DNA from: Diphasiastrum complanatum
Taxonomy: Eukaryota; Streptophyta; Lycopodiopsida; Lycopodiales; Lycopodiaceae
Reading direction: 5' to 3'
Assembly (NCBI GenBank): GCA_029204225.1
Contig: CM055092.1
Location: 71,303,472 to 71,367,471 of the forward strand
Length of the DNA stretch: 64,000 nucleotides
How positions within the stretch are numbered: position 1 is the stretch's first letter; the number at the start of each line of letters is the position of its first letter. Under the pieces are notes generated by a model, which searched no databases, was not told the origin of the DNA, and saw only the letters and a list, made by a program, of their open reading frames with translations. Below are positions 10,926 through 24,264 of the stretch, piece after piece. The translations under genes were made by a program, and so were the position numbers.

Positions 10926-12060
10926 TCCCACGAGTTGATAATGCCAAAAAGCATATACTATAAGATCAATAGAAAATAACATTGTTTGTTCACAAAGCAA
11001 CGAGTCTTTTTTCATTCTTTCATTTAGTACAAAATCAACATTGTGTGATATTATTGATTATACATGAGATGGAGGTTTCATCGTAGCAACTATCAATAGT
11101 GACACATATGGGATCTACATGAGGCCTTAGCCAATCATATATCTCATTTTTTTTCTCCAAACAACATCCCAGAGATTATTAAGGATTCAAATTTTGAAGA
11201 CAATGTTGAGGCAAGGTCACACATTCCTCGTAGGAGTCATAGATGACACCAAAAGCTCCACAAGTCTAGAGATATTCTTGTCATTTATTGCAAACATTGT
11301 GTAGTCAATACATACTCATAACCAAAAAACCAAACACTTCCTCCATTGAGATTGTGACACTTTTCAATCCAACATGCCAAGTGGCACCAAGCAAAGATGG
11401 CAACATATCGTTACATTCATTTCTATTGTATAGGATTGTTTTAACCATTTACATTGCACATAATGCTAATTTGATATAGACAAAATGACATTGTGTAACA
11501 CTCGATTATGTTATACAAGATTTTCTATATATAACAACTCCATGGACATATTATATAGATAGAGCTAACCTAGGATAAAACTTCAAAATTACTCTTTATC
11601 TTTTATTCGAAGTCACACTGCAACAAGCTTATGTAGCATTCTGTACTATGGAATGGGCCCGGCACAGGCCATTCTACTTTGGGCTGAGCCTAAAAAAATT
11701 TGAAAAGCCGAACCGAGTAGAATCGCATGTGCCCAGCCCATTCCATTGCGTAGTGGATTCTTTGACTTTTCCACACGTCATGTATAAAGCATAATCAGCA
11801 GTTTGATTTTCTTTACCAGTCAAAAACTGCCACGTGACAGGCTGACGTGTGCGGACTGACGCACAAGCTGGAATGGGCGTCAGATTTTTTTTTTTAAAAA
11901 ACAGTGACATATTCTGCTTTTAAAGGAGACCGAAAAATGGGCAGAATGCTCACAAAGAATCCGTTACAGTACTTAAAACATGTTCATGTTTTATATATTT
12001 TTTCTTCTCTCCACACTGAACATATAGAGTATACACTCATTCCCACACACTCCTTTGTAG
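10926..12060. other. Non-coding spacer
   Basis: No recognisable gene. It holds short AT-rich ORFs without homology. A GC-richer patch at about 11640-11900 contains GGAATGGGCC-type motifs in both orientations and a CCACGTGACA element, possibly the remains of a small transposon or promoter. Confidence 0.4.
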
Positions 12061-12062
12061 GG

Positions 12063-12756
12063 AAATTTAGCTTTTCCATAGTCTCCAGGGGGGTCAAAAT
12101 TTTGTCATTTTAATAATAAATCTTATGCTTGATTGCTACTCAGGTTCCATTCTAAGGCTTGGCCTTGTCCATGCATAGATTTAACTTCATGCATGTTCTA
12201 ATTACCAGTTGCTTTTAATCATGTATGCACTCATTTCATGCGTGGCTTGTTGTGTGAGCATTTCTTCCAATAATGTGCTAAATTCAGCATTTCACATGGT
12301 TTTTGACTCATTACAATATAATTTCACTCTTATTTCGTTAAAATATCTGTCCTAGTCACAGCACCCAGAGACTTGAGATTTGGGTTAATGCTTCTTGGTT
12401 TCCAAGGGGAAATTTAGCTTTTCCATAGTCTCCAGGGGGGTCAAAATTTTGTCATTTTAATAATAAATCTTATGCTTGATTGCTACTCAGGTTCCATTCT
12501 AAGGCCTGGCCTTGTCCATGCATAGATTTAACTTCATGCATGTTCTAATTACCAGTTGCTTTTAATCATGTATGCACTCATTTCATGCGTGGCTTGTTGT
12601 GTGAGCATTTCTTCCAATAATGTGCTAAATTCAGCATTTCACATGGTTTTTGACTCATTACAGTATAATTTCACTCTTATTTCGTTAAAATATCTGTCCT
12701 AGTCACAGCACCCAGAGACTTGAGATTTGGGTTAATGCTTCTTGGTTTCCAAGGGG
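12063..12756 (+). repeat. 347-bp tandem direct duplication
   Basis: Unit 1 at 12063-12409 and unit 2 at 12410-12756 start at the same AAATTTAGCTTTTCC and differ by about two substitutions (GGCTTGG/GGCCTGG, ACAATAT/ACAGTAT). Unit 1 ends in a truncated SINE tail and unit 2 runs into the rest of that SINE (to 12821). No coding sequence was seen. Confidence 0.93.
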
Positions 12757-12821
12757 AGGCTCGAACCTGGGACCAAAGAAACTTTGGATGCCAAGCTAAC
12801 CAGTTGAGCCAACCCCGTTGG
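12738..12821 (-). repeat. SINE-like repeat, third copy
   Basis: The reverse complement of the repeat at 10721-10912, with box B (CAGGTTCGAGCCTC) and box A (TTGGCTCAACTGGTTAGC) better preserved. A partial copy of its tail lies at 12390-12409 because of the neighbouring tandem duplication. Confidence 0.65.
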
Positions 12822-13991
12822 GAGATTTGGGTTAATGACTTAACCTCTATAAAATTGAATTCAATAAAAATGGTATGGGCCCATTTGGCTTGCAAACAAA
12901 GCCATTCTTTCAATATGCGATATTCTTTTTTTGATCCTCCTGTATGGTGAAGTTCTTAATGGAATGTGATTCGTTCAAGGAGTCACAAGATTCATGTTTA
13001 CGTGGAACAATTTTCCCTAGCCCCAAAGATTATAAAATCCACGTACATCACGTCCTGCAAACAAGAATCTCTTCCCAGCTCTTAGAGCCTGAAATGAATA
13101 TCCCGATTCCAGTGAAATTTGACCTGGAATTCTGTACCAAATGACAAACAATGTGCAGTAAAGATAATAATGATTAGTAACAAAAACTATTCTTAAATAA
13201 ATACGAGATACAGTGTCTGATGATTAGGTCATCTTCCAGAAGGTGCTGAAACATAGTGTCAGTTTGCACCCATTCTCTGAACATGGAACAATCCATATAA
13301 ATCAAAAAAATTGCTTCATAATAGCTTCCACGGTGAATGAAAACTTGAACCTGATCTGAAAGAATGGGATTACTAGAAGAAAACTGAGTGTTATATCCAC
13401 ATCACACCTTTGATTGATAGATGTTTAATAGCATCTCTGTACACATTAAATGACCACCAAATCTGCACACACGATCCTGGAAGAGGCTTTGCCTGAACAC
13501 CGTTGCAATTTGTGAGGCCGACTATGTATAATGGCCCTGGACTATTTGCACAGACATCATCAAGAGATTTGTGTTACACAGAAGAGAAAACATGTCACGT
13601 TATCCACTACAGGCGTCATGACCTTTTCCACAGCTATCTTCTTTTAGCTCAATAATTAGAAAGTCTTGCGCAAGGAATCAGAATGTCTCAATAGATTGGA
13701 CTGCCTGTAAATGGATTGTTGGCAGTAATTCCTTGGCAAGAATGATTAGTAACACAAAATTTGCATTCAACCCAAGAATGTCACTATATCAGGATCAGCA
13801 CATAAAACACACAGAGAAACAGGCAATCTAACTGGTCAAATGAATGTTTTGTAGCACACAATGCAGTGAGCCATCCACCTTTGCTCAACACATGAAGAAG
13901 CTCTTGATCGTTAGCTCATTCATCAGTCAAATACAATGCAGTATTTTTTTTTTCATCTCTGCTGGATGATGAGACAACCATTCACAAAATT
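12822..13991. other. Spacer and probable 3' UTR of the TDRD3-like gene
   Basis: No coding region was recognised. The part nearest 13992 should include the 3' UTR of the minus-strand gene; its poly(A) site could not be placed. Confidence 0.4.
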
Positions 13992-14108
13992 TCAAAAGCG
14001 TTGCCTCCTTCCACCCCTCCTTCCTCTGATCCTTTCACGGCTGCTATTCTCAATTTGCTCTGAGGGAAACTTAAACATACTAAGCCTAAGCTGCTCAGAC
14101 TCTGTTGC
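13992..14108 (-). CDS. TDRD3/RMI1-like gene, exon 6 (last)
   Basis: 117 bp, 38 residues plus TGA. The acceptor is TATGCAG|GCAAC, phase 0. It ends in a basic RG/RGG tail ([11 protein letters not shown]), a common end for RNA-binding proteins and consistent with the RG tract of exon 5. Confidence 0.75.
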   Translation of the reverse strand, partial: ATESEQLRLSMFKFPSEQIENSSRERIRGRRGGRRQRF

Positions 14109-17100
14109 CTGCATAATCAGAATAAGAAAGACTATTAACCTCCCGTCCATAGAGAACCTTGAACATGGAATATTATCGCCCTCCAGCTTTAAATAATACG
14201 CTAGTCATATTATCAAGTGAGAATCACAATGAGCGCTATATGAATATCACCTAGAAATTGTATCTGTGCATGAGTTCAAGGCATAAGAATTAAAAGTGTG
14301 TACGAAACTCAAACTAACTTCACTATCGATCGGCTTGCGAATTTTTACCTGATCACTTTCCAAGTCAAGCTCTTGCTGTAGCTTGCGAGCTAGTGCTTCA
14401 TCACTCAACTCAATCGACTGTCCTCTAGAATAGGCAGCAGTATCTAGTGAGGCACTAGCAGCACGCTGCCTTGCCTCCCATTCATCCAAAGTAAAAACAG
14501 TCTGGTCCTCCATACGCTCTTTGCCAGCCCTCCTTCCTCCTCGCCTTCCACGTCCACGATTCTCTCCCCTCCCTCCAAAACAAGGATCGATCTGGATTTT
14601 TCTTTCAAGCAACTTCTGAGCTGCCATACGATTTTGAACAGGCAAATTTTCTGTATTCTGAGCCCTCACACTTTCCACAACATCAATCCTTTCTTCTAAA
14701 TATCTCTTTGATGATTTCCCTTCAGCAGCATCTGCAATCCATGAATTTTTTGTATGAGCCTCAAAACTTGCAGAACCAGACATACTCATTCAAATGCTAC
14801 ACAAATAAGCAGCACTAAATGTATACCATGCCAAACTGCAAGCCAAGATGTCTTGAAAGCATAATTACAACAAAATTTGAATCGAGTAGAGTTGAATCCA
14901 GATTCGGATCAAGATTCAAAGATGCAAGCTTCTTCAAAAGATGAGCAGAGTATCAAAAGAATAAAATTGATGTGAAAAATAGTAAGCAATGAGCATTATG
15001 TGTCTTTAGCATAAATTGTCACTGAAGACCAGGCCTAATGTAACCGCAAACAAAAGTTGCACACAGATTATATGGCATCACCATAAGTGATTGTAGTCAT
15101 TTACTTGAATAAACGACAACCATACTTGTACAGAAACCAGCATATCATTTCCATGATGAAAAAGCACAGCCAGCCACAATGAAGATTACACTAAAGCGTA
15201 AGATAAATGCTGCCAATACACGTATAGAAAAGAGACTAAAGATCATCCTTCAGCTAGCTCAATCAAAAGCTCCAAGTAAATCTACAAGGCGAATAATGTG
15301 CCATCACTTAAAACATGCACATTCAAAATCTTTGAGAACAAGAAACTGGGCTCAGAATCCAAAGCAAGAATAAAACTTGAGCTGTTAAACAACCAAACTC
15401 ACCTGATTGAGCATTCTTTAAAACTGTAGGATCAACCACACGAATAACTTGGGATGTACTTGATAGCTCTGCTCTGTTTTCTGTTACTCTAGGACCACCA
15501 TCTATACTTTGTGATGAGCTGCACATCTTGTGACTGCTTTTCAAGTGCGATTCCTTAACCTGACCTTTACCATCAGCAACATCTTGATCTTTTACTATGT
15601 CATGACTCATTCTGGGCCTATAAGGTTCTGATCCTGGCCTTACTTTCAATGCAATGGGTTTCTGATTGTAGTGACTGCTGCCGGATTGGTTGGTTATGTC
15701 AGCCCGAATATGCTGTGATCCAATGTTGGAATGGGTTTCAGTACCTGACACATTCAAATATTGAGGTTCAAATCAGCTGTGGCTGGTAATTCTACCCATA
15801 AAGTAGTGCTTGCCAGAAAAAGTAGCATACTACATTTTCTCTAGTAGCATAAAGCTTATTATCCAGCTTCCAAAACGTTAGCCAGTATTCATTTTCTGAA
15901 TTCCCTATAAATCTTCTTTCTAATTTAAATCGACAGCTTATCTACATTAGCCCTAAGATAAGGAAAGCTAAATTTATGAGCAGTAATTACAAGATAACGT
16001 TGTCTGTGACCATGTGACGCATCATTAGTAGTTAACCACACAAAACACTAGAAAGCACAAATTCACCCAGACACTCGGCTCTAGTTGAAGAAAGCTATGT
16101 ATATTGGATAAACTGGCAGGGTAATATTTATCCATCTACAAACAAAAGCTTTCCCGCGATTCCTGCTACTAACATCATATGTTCGTATGTGCAGTAAAAG
16201 GGGCAATATCTTATCCATTAGCTGACCACATTCGAAAAGATATTAAGGGTACAACTGTACACCCCAATACCTGAAAGCTTAAAACGTACACACAAAACTT
16301 GTTGGATTGTTGAATAGGCAAATAAAATTCAAAATGATACACATGGATAGAATCTACAACCCTAAAACGGGCAGATAGCAATAGACGGACAGATATACTT
16401 ACAAACGAAACTAAAACATTATACAAAATTCATAGCTCATAAAAAACAATATACAATCATACAAAGTATACACCAATTTCCAATTCAAAGGGTTTCGAAC
16501 CTTTTCAAATTTTTCCAGCTTGTTGCAATCTTTGAGTCTTGCTTTTACTCCTATCCAGAATTTGAAACTTGTTCAGATAAGTTTTCAAAGATAGCATGTA
16601 ATGCGATGATTTTCTGGAAGCTAAGAGACATGTGAGAGGTAACTTTAAGATACCTTATTACATTAGATGCTAAATAACACATGATCCTTTGGTTCTGTTC
16701 AATAATTCAACCAGTTGAGCAAACTGTAGGCTTTTTATACTTTACTAATCTTTCGGAAAAGATGGAATCTCAAATCAAATCTAATGTACAAAAAGTTCGA
16801 ACAAGAACCTGTTGCATCAATACAGGGTTTACGTAGAATCGTGTAATGTATGACATAAAGACCTAATACAATACACTATATATAACAACATATATTAAAA
16901 ATCTAGATTGGACATAAAACTTGCCCAATATATAGGTCCATCATAATTAATTTCTCAAAACTTCTTACACGATAACTTGTTCTGAGAAAGGGTATACTCT
17001 CTTACGTAATGAGAGCATTAATTATCCAGATATGTAAGGGAATATATTTGAGCATCGGAGCAGTAACCAGCATTAACAAGTTAAACACTTGAGACTCATC

Positions 17101-20100
17101 ATCCAGACAGTATCCAACTGAAAGTACATACTTTTCTCTTCCAACTTAGAAACCTTGTGTGGTCCATTTGAAGCATTATCTAACGAGCTCACTGACAATC
17201 CACGAAATGGAGGGGGCCCAGCTCCGCCCTCTGGTAGTGACCCTTTCATTGTGGCCCGTGCTAAGCCTGAGTACCTATGCTCTATTTCCCATGCATCATA
17301 AAGTGTCTGTACATGGCCTCCTAGAACACACACCACATTCTCCTCAAGAAAGAGCACTCCACTATGCACAGCTGCATCACTTATGCGTACCTGACATTTG
17401 TACATGATCATCACACATTACTGGAAGGATTTGAAGATACAAAATACTAGCCTACTTATGTTGCAGATCATATACAGAAAACAATAAAAGATAGCAGCAA
17501 CTGGCCTCATCCTTTCATTATTGAAGGGCCTCATAAACAAACATATCACAGCTAAATCACAACAACGGAAATTAATTACATAAAAAAGCTTTTATTTTCT
17601 TTATTATCTCTTTTTGAGTGGCAGGGGAATGAAGGTCCAAGAATAGAACATTCTTTTCCTTGATTATTGCTGACATGCCTACAGAGTTACGCATATTTGT
17701 AACTAGTAAACCCCAAGGCTGTTGGCGGTCTAAGGTTCGAAACCATACATTATTATGAATGGGCTATATCCCATTGTTGTATGTTTAGAAATATTATAAA
17801 CAAGCTCTAGGATTGGAAGGTATCCCAATCTATTTGCTTTTTACTAACATATGCACAAAGCATATCTTCAAGTATCCGGTTAACTCTCTATGTTTGACCA
17901 TCTGTCTGAGGATGATCTGATGTCATATTTAACTCAGTGTGTAGTTGATGGAAGACTGCTCTCCAGCAACTACCTGTAAATTTACTATCCCGGTCACTTA
18001 CTATACTAGTTGGCATCCCATACAACCTAAAAAGTCCATCTACTAACAATCTACCCAGTATCAAAGCTTTTACAGTTGTAGTGGTTGGGAGTAAATGTGA
18101 CATCTTGATTAGACAATCTACCATCACCCATATGGCATCATACCCTTGCTTAGTACGTGGCAGCCCTACTATGAATTCCATAAAAATGCTTTCCCATTTG
18201 CCGGCTCGGATTTCTAATGGCTGCTTGCTTTTAGGCGCTCTACTTTATTCACTTGACATTTTTAGCAACTAGTAAGAAATTGTTGGACGTCCATCCTCAT
18301 CTTAGGCCAAAAGAATTGTCATCTCAGAAGCTCATAAGTCTTCTACATTCCTGATTGTCCTGCACTAGGGCTATCATGACAATCATACAAAATTTGGCAC
18401 CCAACATCACCAATTTCTGGAACACAAATCCTACTTCTATATAGTACATACTCATCTTCTACAGAGTATTGTTTCCATCCGAGTCCTTGTTGTACTGTAG
18501 TTGAATCCTCCACATGGTCTAATGCGTTATCGGATTCCTCATCCTTCATGGTCTAATGGATTATTGGAAGTACTGCCCTCAGCCCCAAGTACTACTATGG
18601 ATACATCTACACCTCTATTCTAAACTTCATTCCACATAACAAGGAAATAAGGGCCTTACCCTACATTTCCCTTCCAAGGACTCAAGGGAATCATTATGAA
18701 TCTAGGTAAAACTCAATCCATTGATCATGGGCAATCGACTAAGGCTGTCTACTGCAACGTTAATCTTTCACTTTCTATAACGAATGCTCATGTCAACCTC
18801 TTGCATTAACTCTAACCATCAAGTCTTCCTTCCTTGAAGATCAGGTTGATTACACAGATAGCGAATGCTTTCATGGTCACATACAATCTCAAACCGTACA
18901 CCATACAAATAATGGTGCCTTTGCATAGGTACTATACTTTACCTGAGCAGGTTCCAATTTTTTACTTTCAAAGGCAATTGGCCTCTCATTATGAGCGTTG
19001 GTAGTCCCAAAAAGCATTACCTTGAACCCGTAATGGCCTTGATATGTCCTAAAAGCTATTTTAGGAATATCATCCAATCTAATTCGGACTTGATGACACC
19101 TTGATCGGAAATCTATGTTACTAAAATATTTTGTGACTCCAAGTTGGTCAGTCAACTTGTCTTCTCGAGGCATACAATACTGGTATTTAATAGTTACTTT
19201 CTTAAGGGGTCGATAGTCTATGCAAGAGAACACAGCATCATCCTTTTTCTTAACTAGTAAGACTAGAGAAGCCCATGGTGAGTTACAATGTTGTATCTGA
19301 CCCTTTCTAAAATATTCTAGGATCTAGCCTTTTGTTAAAGGACAACCAAGTGTTCTTTAAGTTACTAGACAGTGATAATATAAACAATTGGAAATCGACA
19401 CACTTAGATGACTAAGGGTGAGGCATTGAGAACATCGCACAATGCACATGCACAAGGTATTCATGATTCTAGTATTCCCTACTGGGTCCTAACTAAAGTT
19501 TTATATGCACTAGGGGGTCTCTTTAAGTATAGCCAAGGACAACTGGCAACTATGGTTTTGTCAGACTCCTAATCTAAAACTTCACTCAAAACATAGCATA
19601 TCCTGTGCACAGCAATCTAAAACTTTGATCCCTATTGATTTCCCTGCATGTACATGCCACATGGGCCCTATCCCTCACTAATGATCATATAAAAAGTCAT
19701 GCTACCTACTTATAGTCATTACAATTAAAGAGGTAGCGCGGCCCTTTGCTTATTGTATTATGCTTATGCATTCCATTACAAGTTGAAGGATCATTTCATT
19801 CAACTTTGTGTGCTTTAATTGTAACTCCCACCAAATAGGTAAGGACTCAAGAGCACGACTCTTTATATGATGAGGGCTCTCATGTAAGCATCCAAAGGGT
19901 GGTGAGGTGTGAGGGTGGCATGGAACTTGCAGCCACACAACTAAGTGAGGTGTTAGAGTGGATTAGGACATGCAGGCGTGCACTTTAAGTAAGTCCTCTG
20001 ATCTCATTTTTGCATGTATGCACATTCATTCTCATTTTGCCACTTGTTGCATTCTCATACAAATAGTTCTAATCTTTAATTTTGTACGAGTCTAATATAT

Positions 20101-23100
20101 TTTCTAATTTGTACAATTCTTACGCATGTAAGAGCTAAAGTTTTGCCCCGTGGGATCTGGGTTCCAATTTAGTTCTCACTTAGCCACTTGGGCATGTTGC
20201 ATTGAATGTTCCAACCTTAAAGTGTAGGTGATTTCAAATGCTATTGGGCTGAATCTAAGATGCTAACAATCAAGAACATTGAACACTTTCAAATTTGGAA
20301 AATAGTGGACAGCCATAGAACAACAATCATCAAGAAAGAGGAAGCTAAAATTGAGAGAAAAAACTCAAAGCTTGTATTGCACAAATGAATCTCTCAATAT
20401 TCTCCTAATCTGGAGACATACAAGTAGATGGGACATGGTAGATGTAAAGGCTCAAGAATGAGAGCCAAACACCAACAGCCCATGGAATTGAATAGCCAAC
20501 AAATGTAACTCCCCATGGGAGTGAATATGAAGTTTGACACTCGTATGGGCTCTAAAGGCCATCTTTAAAATGGGCTTCCATGAACTTACAAGGTGAATTA
20601 ACATTAAAAATATACAACATTGGTAGGGTCTAAGTTTAACATTAAACTTGACATTAGACCATAGAAACTTGATATAAGGGTGCGAGTTTCTATTTCTGAC
20701 ACTCTCTCTTAATGGCAAGTTTGATTTCTTTGACCCCAAGCCAATGTCGAAATTTTTCAAATCTGTCCCTTGATAGGCTTTTTGTAAATATGTCCACAAC
20801 TTGGTGATCAATGGAGCAATAAATAAGCTCCAACTCTCCCGCTAGAACCTTCTCGCAAATGAAATGGTAGTGTATTTCAATATGTTTGGTGCGTGCATGA
20901 AAAACGGGGTTTTTTGCAAGTTGGATGCAGCTTTGATTGTCACAAAAAATCTGCGTTGGATTTGATTGATGCAAACCACAATCTTCCAACAAGGTGCACA
21001 ACCAAACACATTCACAAGCAGCTGTTGCTGCAGCTCTATACTCAACTTCGGTAGAGGATAATGCCATTGTAGGTTGCTTCTTACAAAGCCAAGTTATCGC
21101 AGCTGAACCAAGTGAAAAAACATGTCCGGAAATTGACCTCCGATTTGTGGGATCACTTGTCCAATTGGCGTCACAATAGCCCAACAATTTGAACATGTCA
21201 TTCTCGGCATATTCGAGTCCATAATTAGTTGTATGCCTTAGATACCAAAGAATCCTCTTGGCTGCCTTGAGGTGAACCTGTTTTGGATTCTCATAAATGT
21301 GTCGGCTAACAAAGTTGATGCTATATGCAATGTCGGGCCTGGTTATAATAGCATATATGAGGCTACCAACCAGCTGCCTAAACAAGGTCTTGCCAACTTC
21401 TTTTTCTTCATGTGTATCTAGTGTGGATAGCTTAATCTCTGTTGGAGTTGCAACAGGTTTGCAGTCCATACGATTGAACAGGCATGTTGTATATGTATTT
21501 GCTTTGTGTGAGGAAGAGTGAGTGTGGGAGCCTCCACACCTCTAAACCAAGATAGTAATGGACTTGTCCCAAGCAAGTCCTTCATCTCAAATTCTTGAGA
21601 TAAAGTCTTCTTAACTTCGACGATTTGCTTAGGATTACTTCTTGTGATAATTACATCATCAATGAGGAGTGTTAATAAGAGGATTTCACCTTCTATATTC
21701 AAGATATAAAGGTTGGGATCAGCCGTACTCTTGGTGAAACCACGAGAAAGTAGGTACTCATCCATTCTTGAGTAACAAGCTCTTGGAGCTTGTTTAAGTC
21801 CATACAAAGCCTTAATGAGACGACATAGATGATGTTCTCTCCCTTTCAACAGAAATCCTTGGGGTTGGGAAAAATATATCTCTTCATCAACATAGCCATA
21901 GAGAAAGGCAGATTTTACATCCATTTGATGTGTCTCCCATCCAAAGTGAGTTCCTAAAGCAAGAACAAACCTAATGGTGGGCATTTTGGCAACAGGAGCA
22001 AACGTTTCGTTGAAATCTATGCCCTCCTTTTGCCATATCCCTTTGCCACTAGCCTCACCTTGCCTTTGCGCCTTCGCATACCCACTTTGTACCTAATGGT
22101 TTTCGATTTGGCTTTAGTTCAACTAATACCCATGTTTTGTTCCTCATGATAGAGGAATGTTCTTCCTCCATGGCTTTGACCCATACTTCTTGTTGTGAAG
22201 CTTCTTCATAGGATCGAGGCACCTCAACGTTTAGTACTTTTGCCATTAAGGCAAAATTCATAGTTGAACTTTTGAGTCTCTCTTAGGACTCTTTCAGCCC
22301 CTTGTTGGCTAGGGACTTGTAGATACTGCCACGCCTCCTTCACAGGTGGGCCTACTCGGATTAGAGCGCATTTATACCATCAGCGTGGTTGCGCACAGGC
22401 ACCCGAATCATTGGCAGATACAGGTGATAGAGCTCGAGCGGAGGAGCATGAGGCTGGTTCTTTGATGGCGAGATGTAAATAGGTTCCACTAAAGCCTGAA
22501 GTTAAAGCTTAGTCCTAAGTAAAAAGTCATTTCAAGTTTCAACTTGTGCAATGTGATTCATGAATGTCTGTAATTTTCTACTAATTTTGAATGTTGCTGA
22601 AATTTGAGACTTGAAAGATGTCAGTTCAAAATTCAAATGTCCAAAATTGTATTGTATGAAGTTTCGAGTCTTGACTTTACAAAATGAACACTAAACATTT
22701 AATTTTTCAATCTTGACATGTCACAACTTACACATTTGTCATTGACACGAGGTGATGGAGAGCCTTCTACATCACGGGCTGTACCTTTTCCAGTTTGCAC
22801 ACCCATCTCTTCTCAGGGAGAGGCCGAGGGTGTAGGTGCCAGTGATGCGCAGCGTGGTCCACCTGCTGACATCGGTGGATCTTCAGAGCCACACAGAGCC
22901 CTTGTGCCATCGACAAGGGCTCGTGACCATGGGGCAGAGATTATTATGTGGGTTGCTATGAGCCCAAGAATAAGGACCAAGCTTGAGTTGCAGTTCGAAG
23001 GTATTTCTACCTATGCGACCTCCCCTTTCACTTGGCCAGGTACATACTGCATTCTTGACTCCTGAATCTTTCTTAATTCATTTTTACTATCATCTATGTA

Positions 23101-24195
23101 CATTGTAGCGTCACGACTCATGTATCATGTATGGCATATGCGACCCCAGGCTGTCTCTACTCACTGCTCAGCTCTCTAATTTTGGTTCGTCATCCTTAGA
23201 TGTCTCATAATTTGAAATATATGAGATATAGCGAAGTTGCCTTGGATCAAGGAGGTGGTTGACACAGCACAATTCCTGGTGAGGTTTGTCACCGAGAGAG
23301 CGAGAGTGATGAGCATGTTCAGAGCTCATTCACAGCTCGAGGTTTTGAGGCCTGCCCCCACCAGGTATACTAGACTCTAGTAAACTACATACTCATCCGG
23401 ATTCCAACCTCTAACCTCTGAGTCGTTACTGCTTAATCACTCGTAACATTTTGCAAATATTGCAAAATGAATCATGATTTTTTATACAAATTAATAATCG
23501 AGATTCGATTGTGAGTCATGACTTGTCATTGTGTAGGTTTGCCTACACGTTTATTGTCTTGGAGTGCTTGTTGAAAGTGCATGGAAGCTTGAGGCAGATG
23601 GTCGTCTCAAATCATTGGACGAACTGGGAACCATCAGGAGAGCCCAGGGCGAGGAGATTTGAGTGTCTCGTGCTAGGTACATCTTTTTGGGATGAGGCAC
23701 GAGCTATCGTCACAAGGCTGCAGCTGATTTATAGTGTCCTGCACCTTACGGATTCAGAGGGCTGCACCTTGGGCCTTCTATATGAGTTTATGGATAGGAT
23801 TGGTGAGCAGCTCCGTACATCCATTGCCAACAGTGCTGAGAGGTATATACTAAACGATTTTGACTTGTCAATCAAATTTAATCCTTGTAGTTGTGCAATG
23901 TGTAGTAAGTTGACTTGTACTATGTAGTATGTATGCTCAATCATCAATGTGGAGTTTTTATTCGGTGCTCAATTAGATAGATCATAGTAGATACTAGATG
24001 TGAGAGACTTGTTGAGACTTATTGAGCGACATTGTAATTTGTTACTGGGTCATGACATGACATGCACATTGTATTTAGTATCGTATGTGGTCTATTGTGT
24101 TCACTGTTTGAACTTTGAACATTAATGGTTTTAAGTTTAAAAACTATGACTATCATGGCACAAACAAGAAAATTGAAATAGATTATAGAATCTAG

Positions 24196-24264
<69 letters not shown>

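Noticed and set aside
17701-17760. Box B-like AAGGTTCGAAACC as another SINE copy
   Set aside because: No box A at the right distance and no shared tail; probably coincidence.
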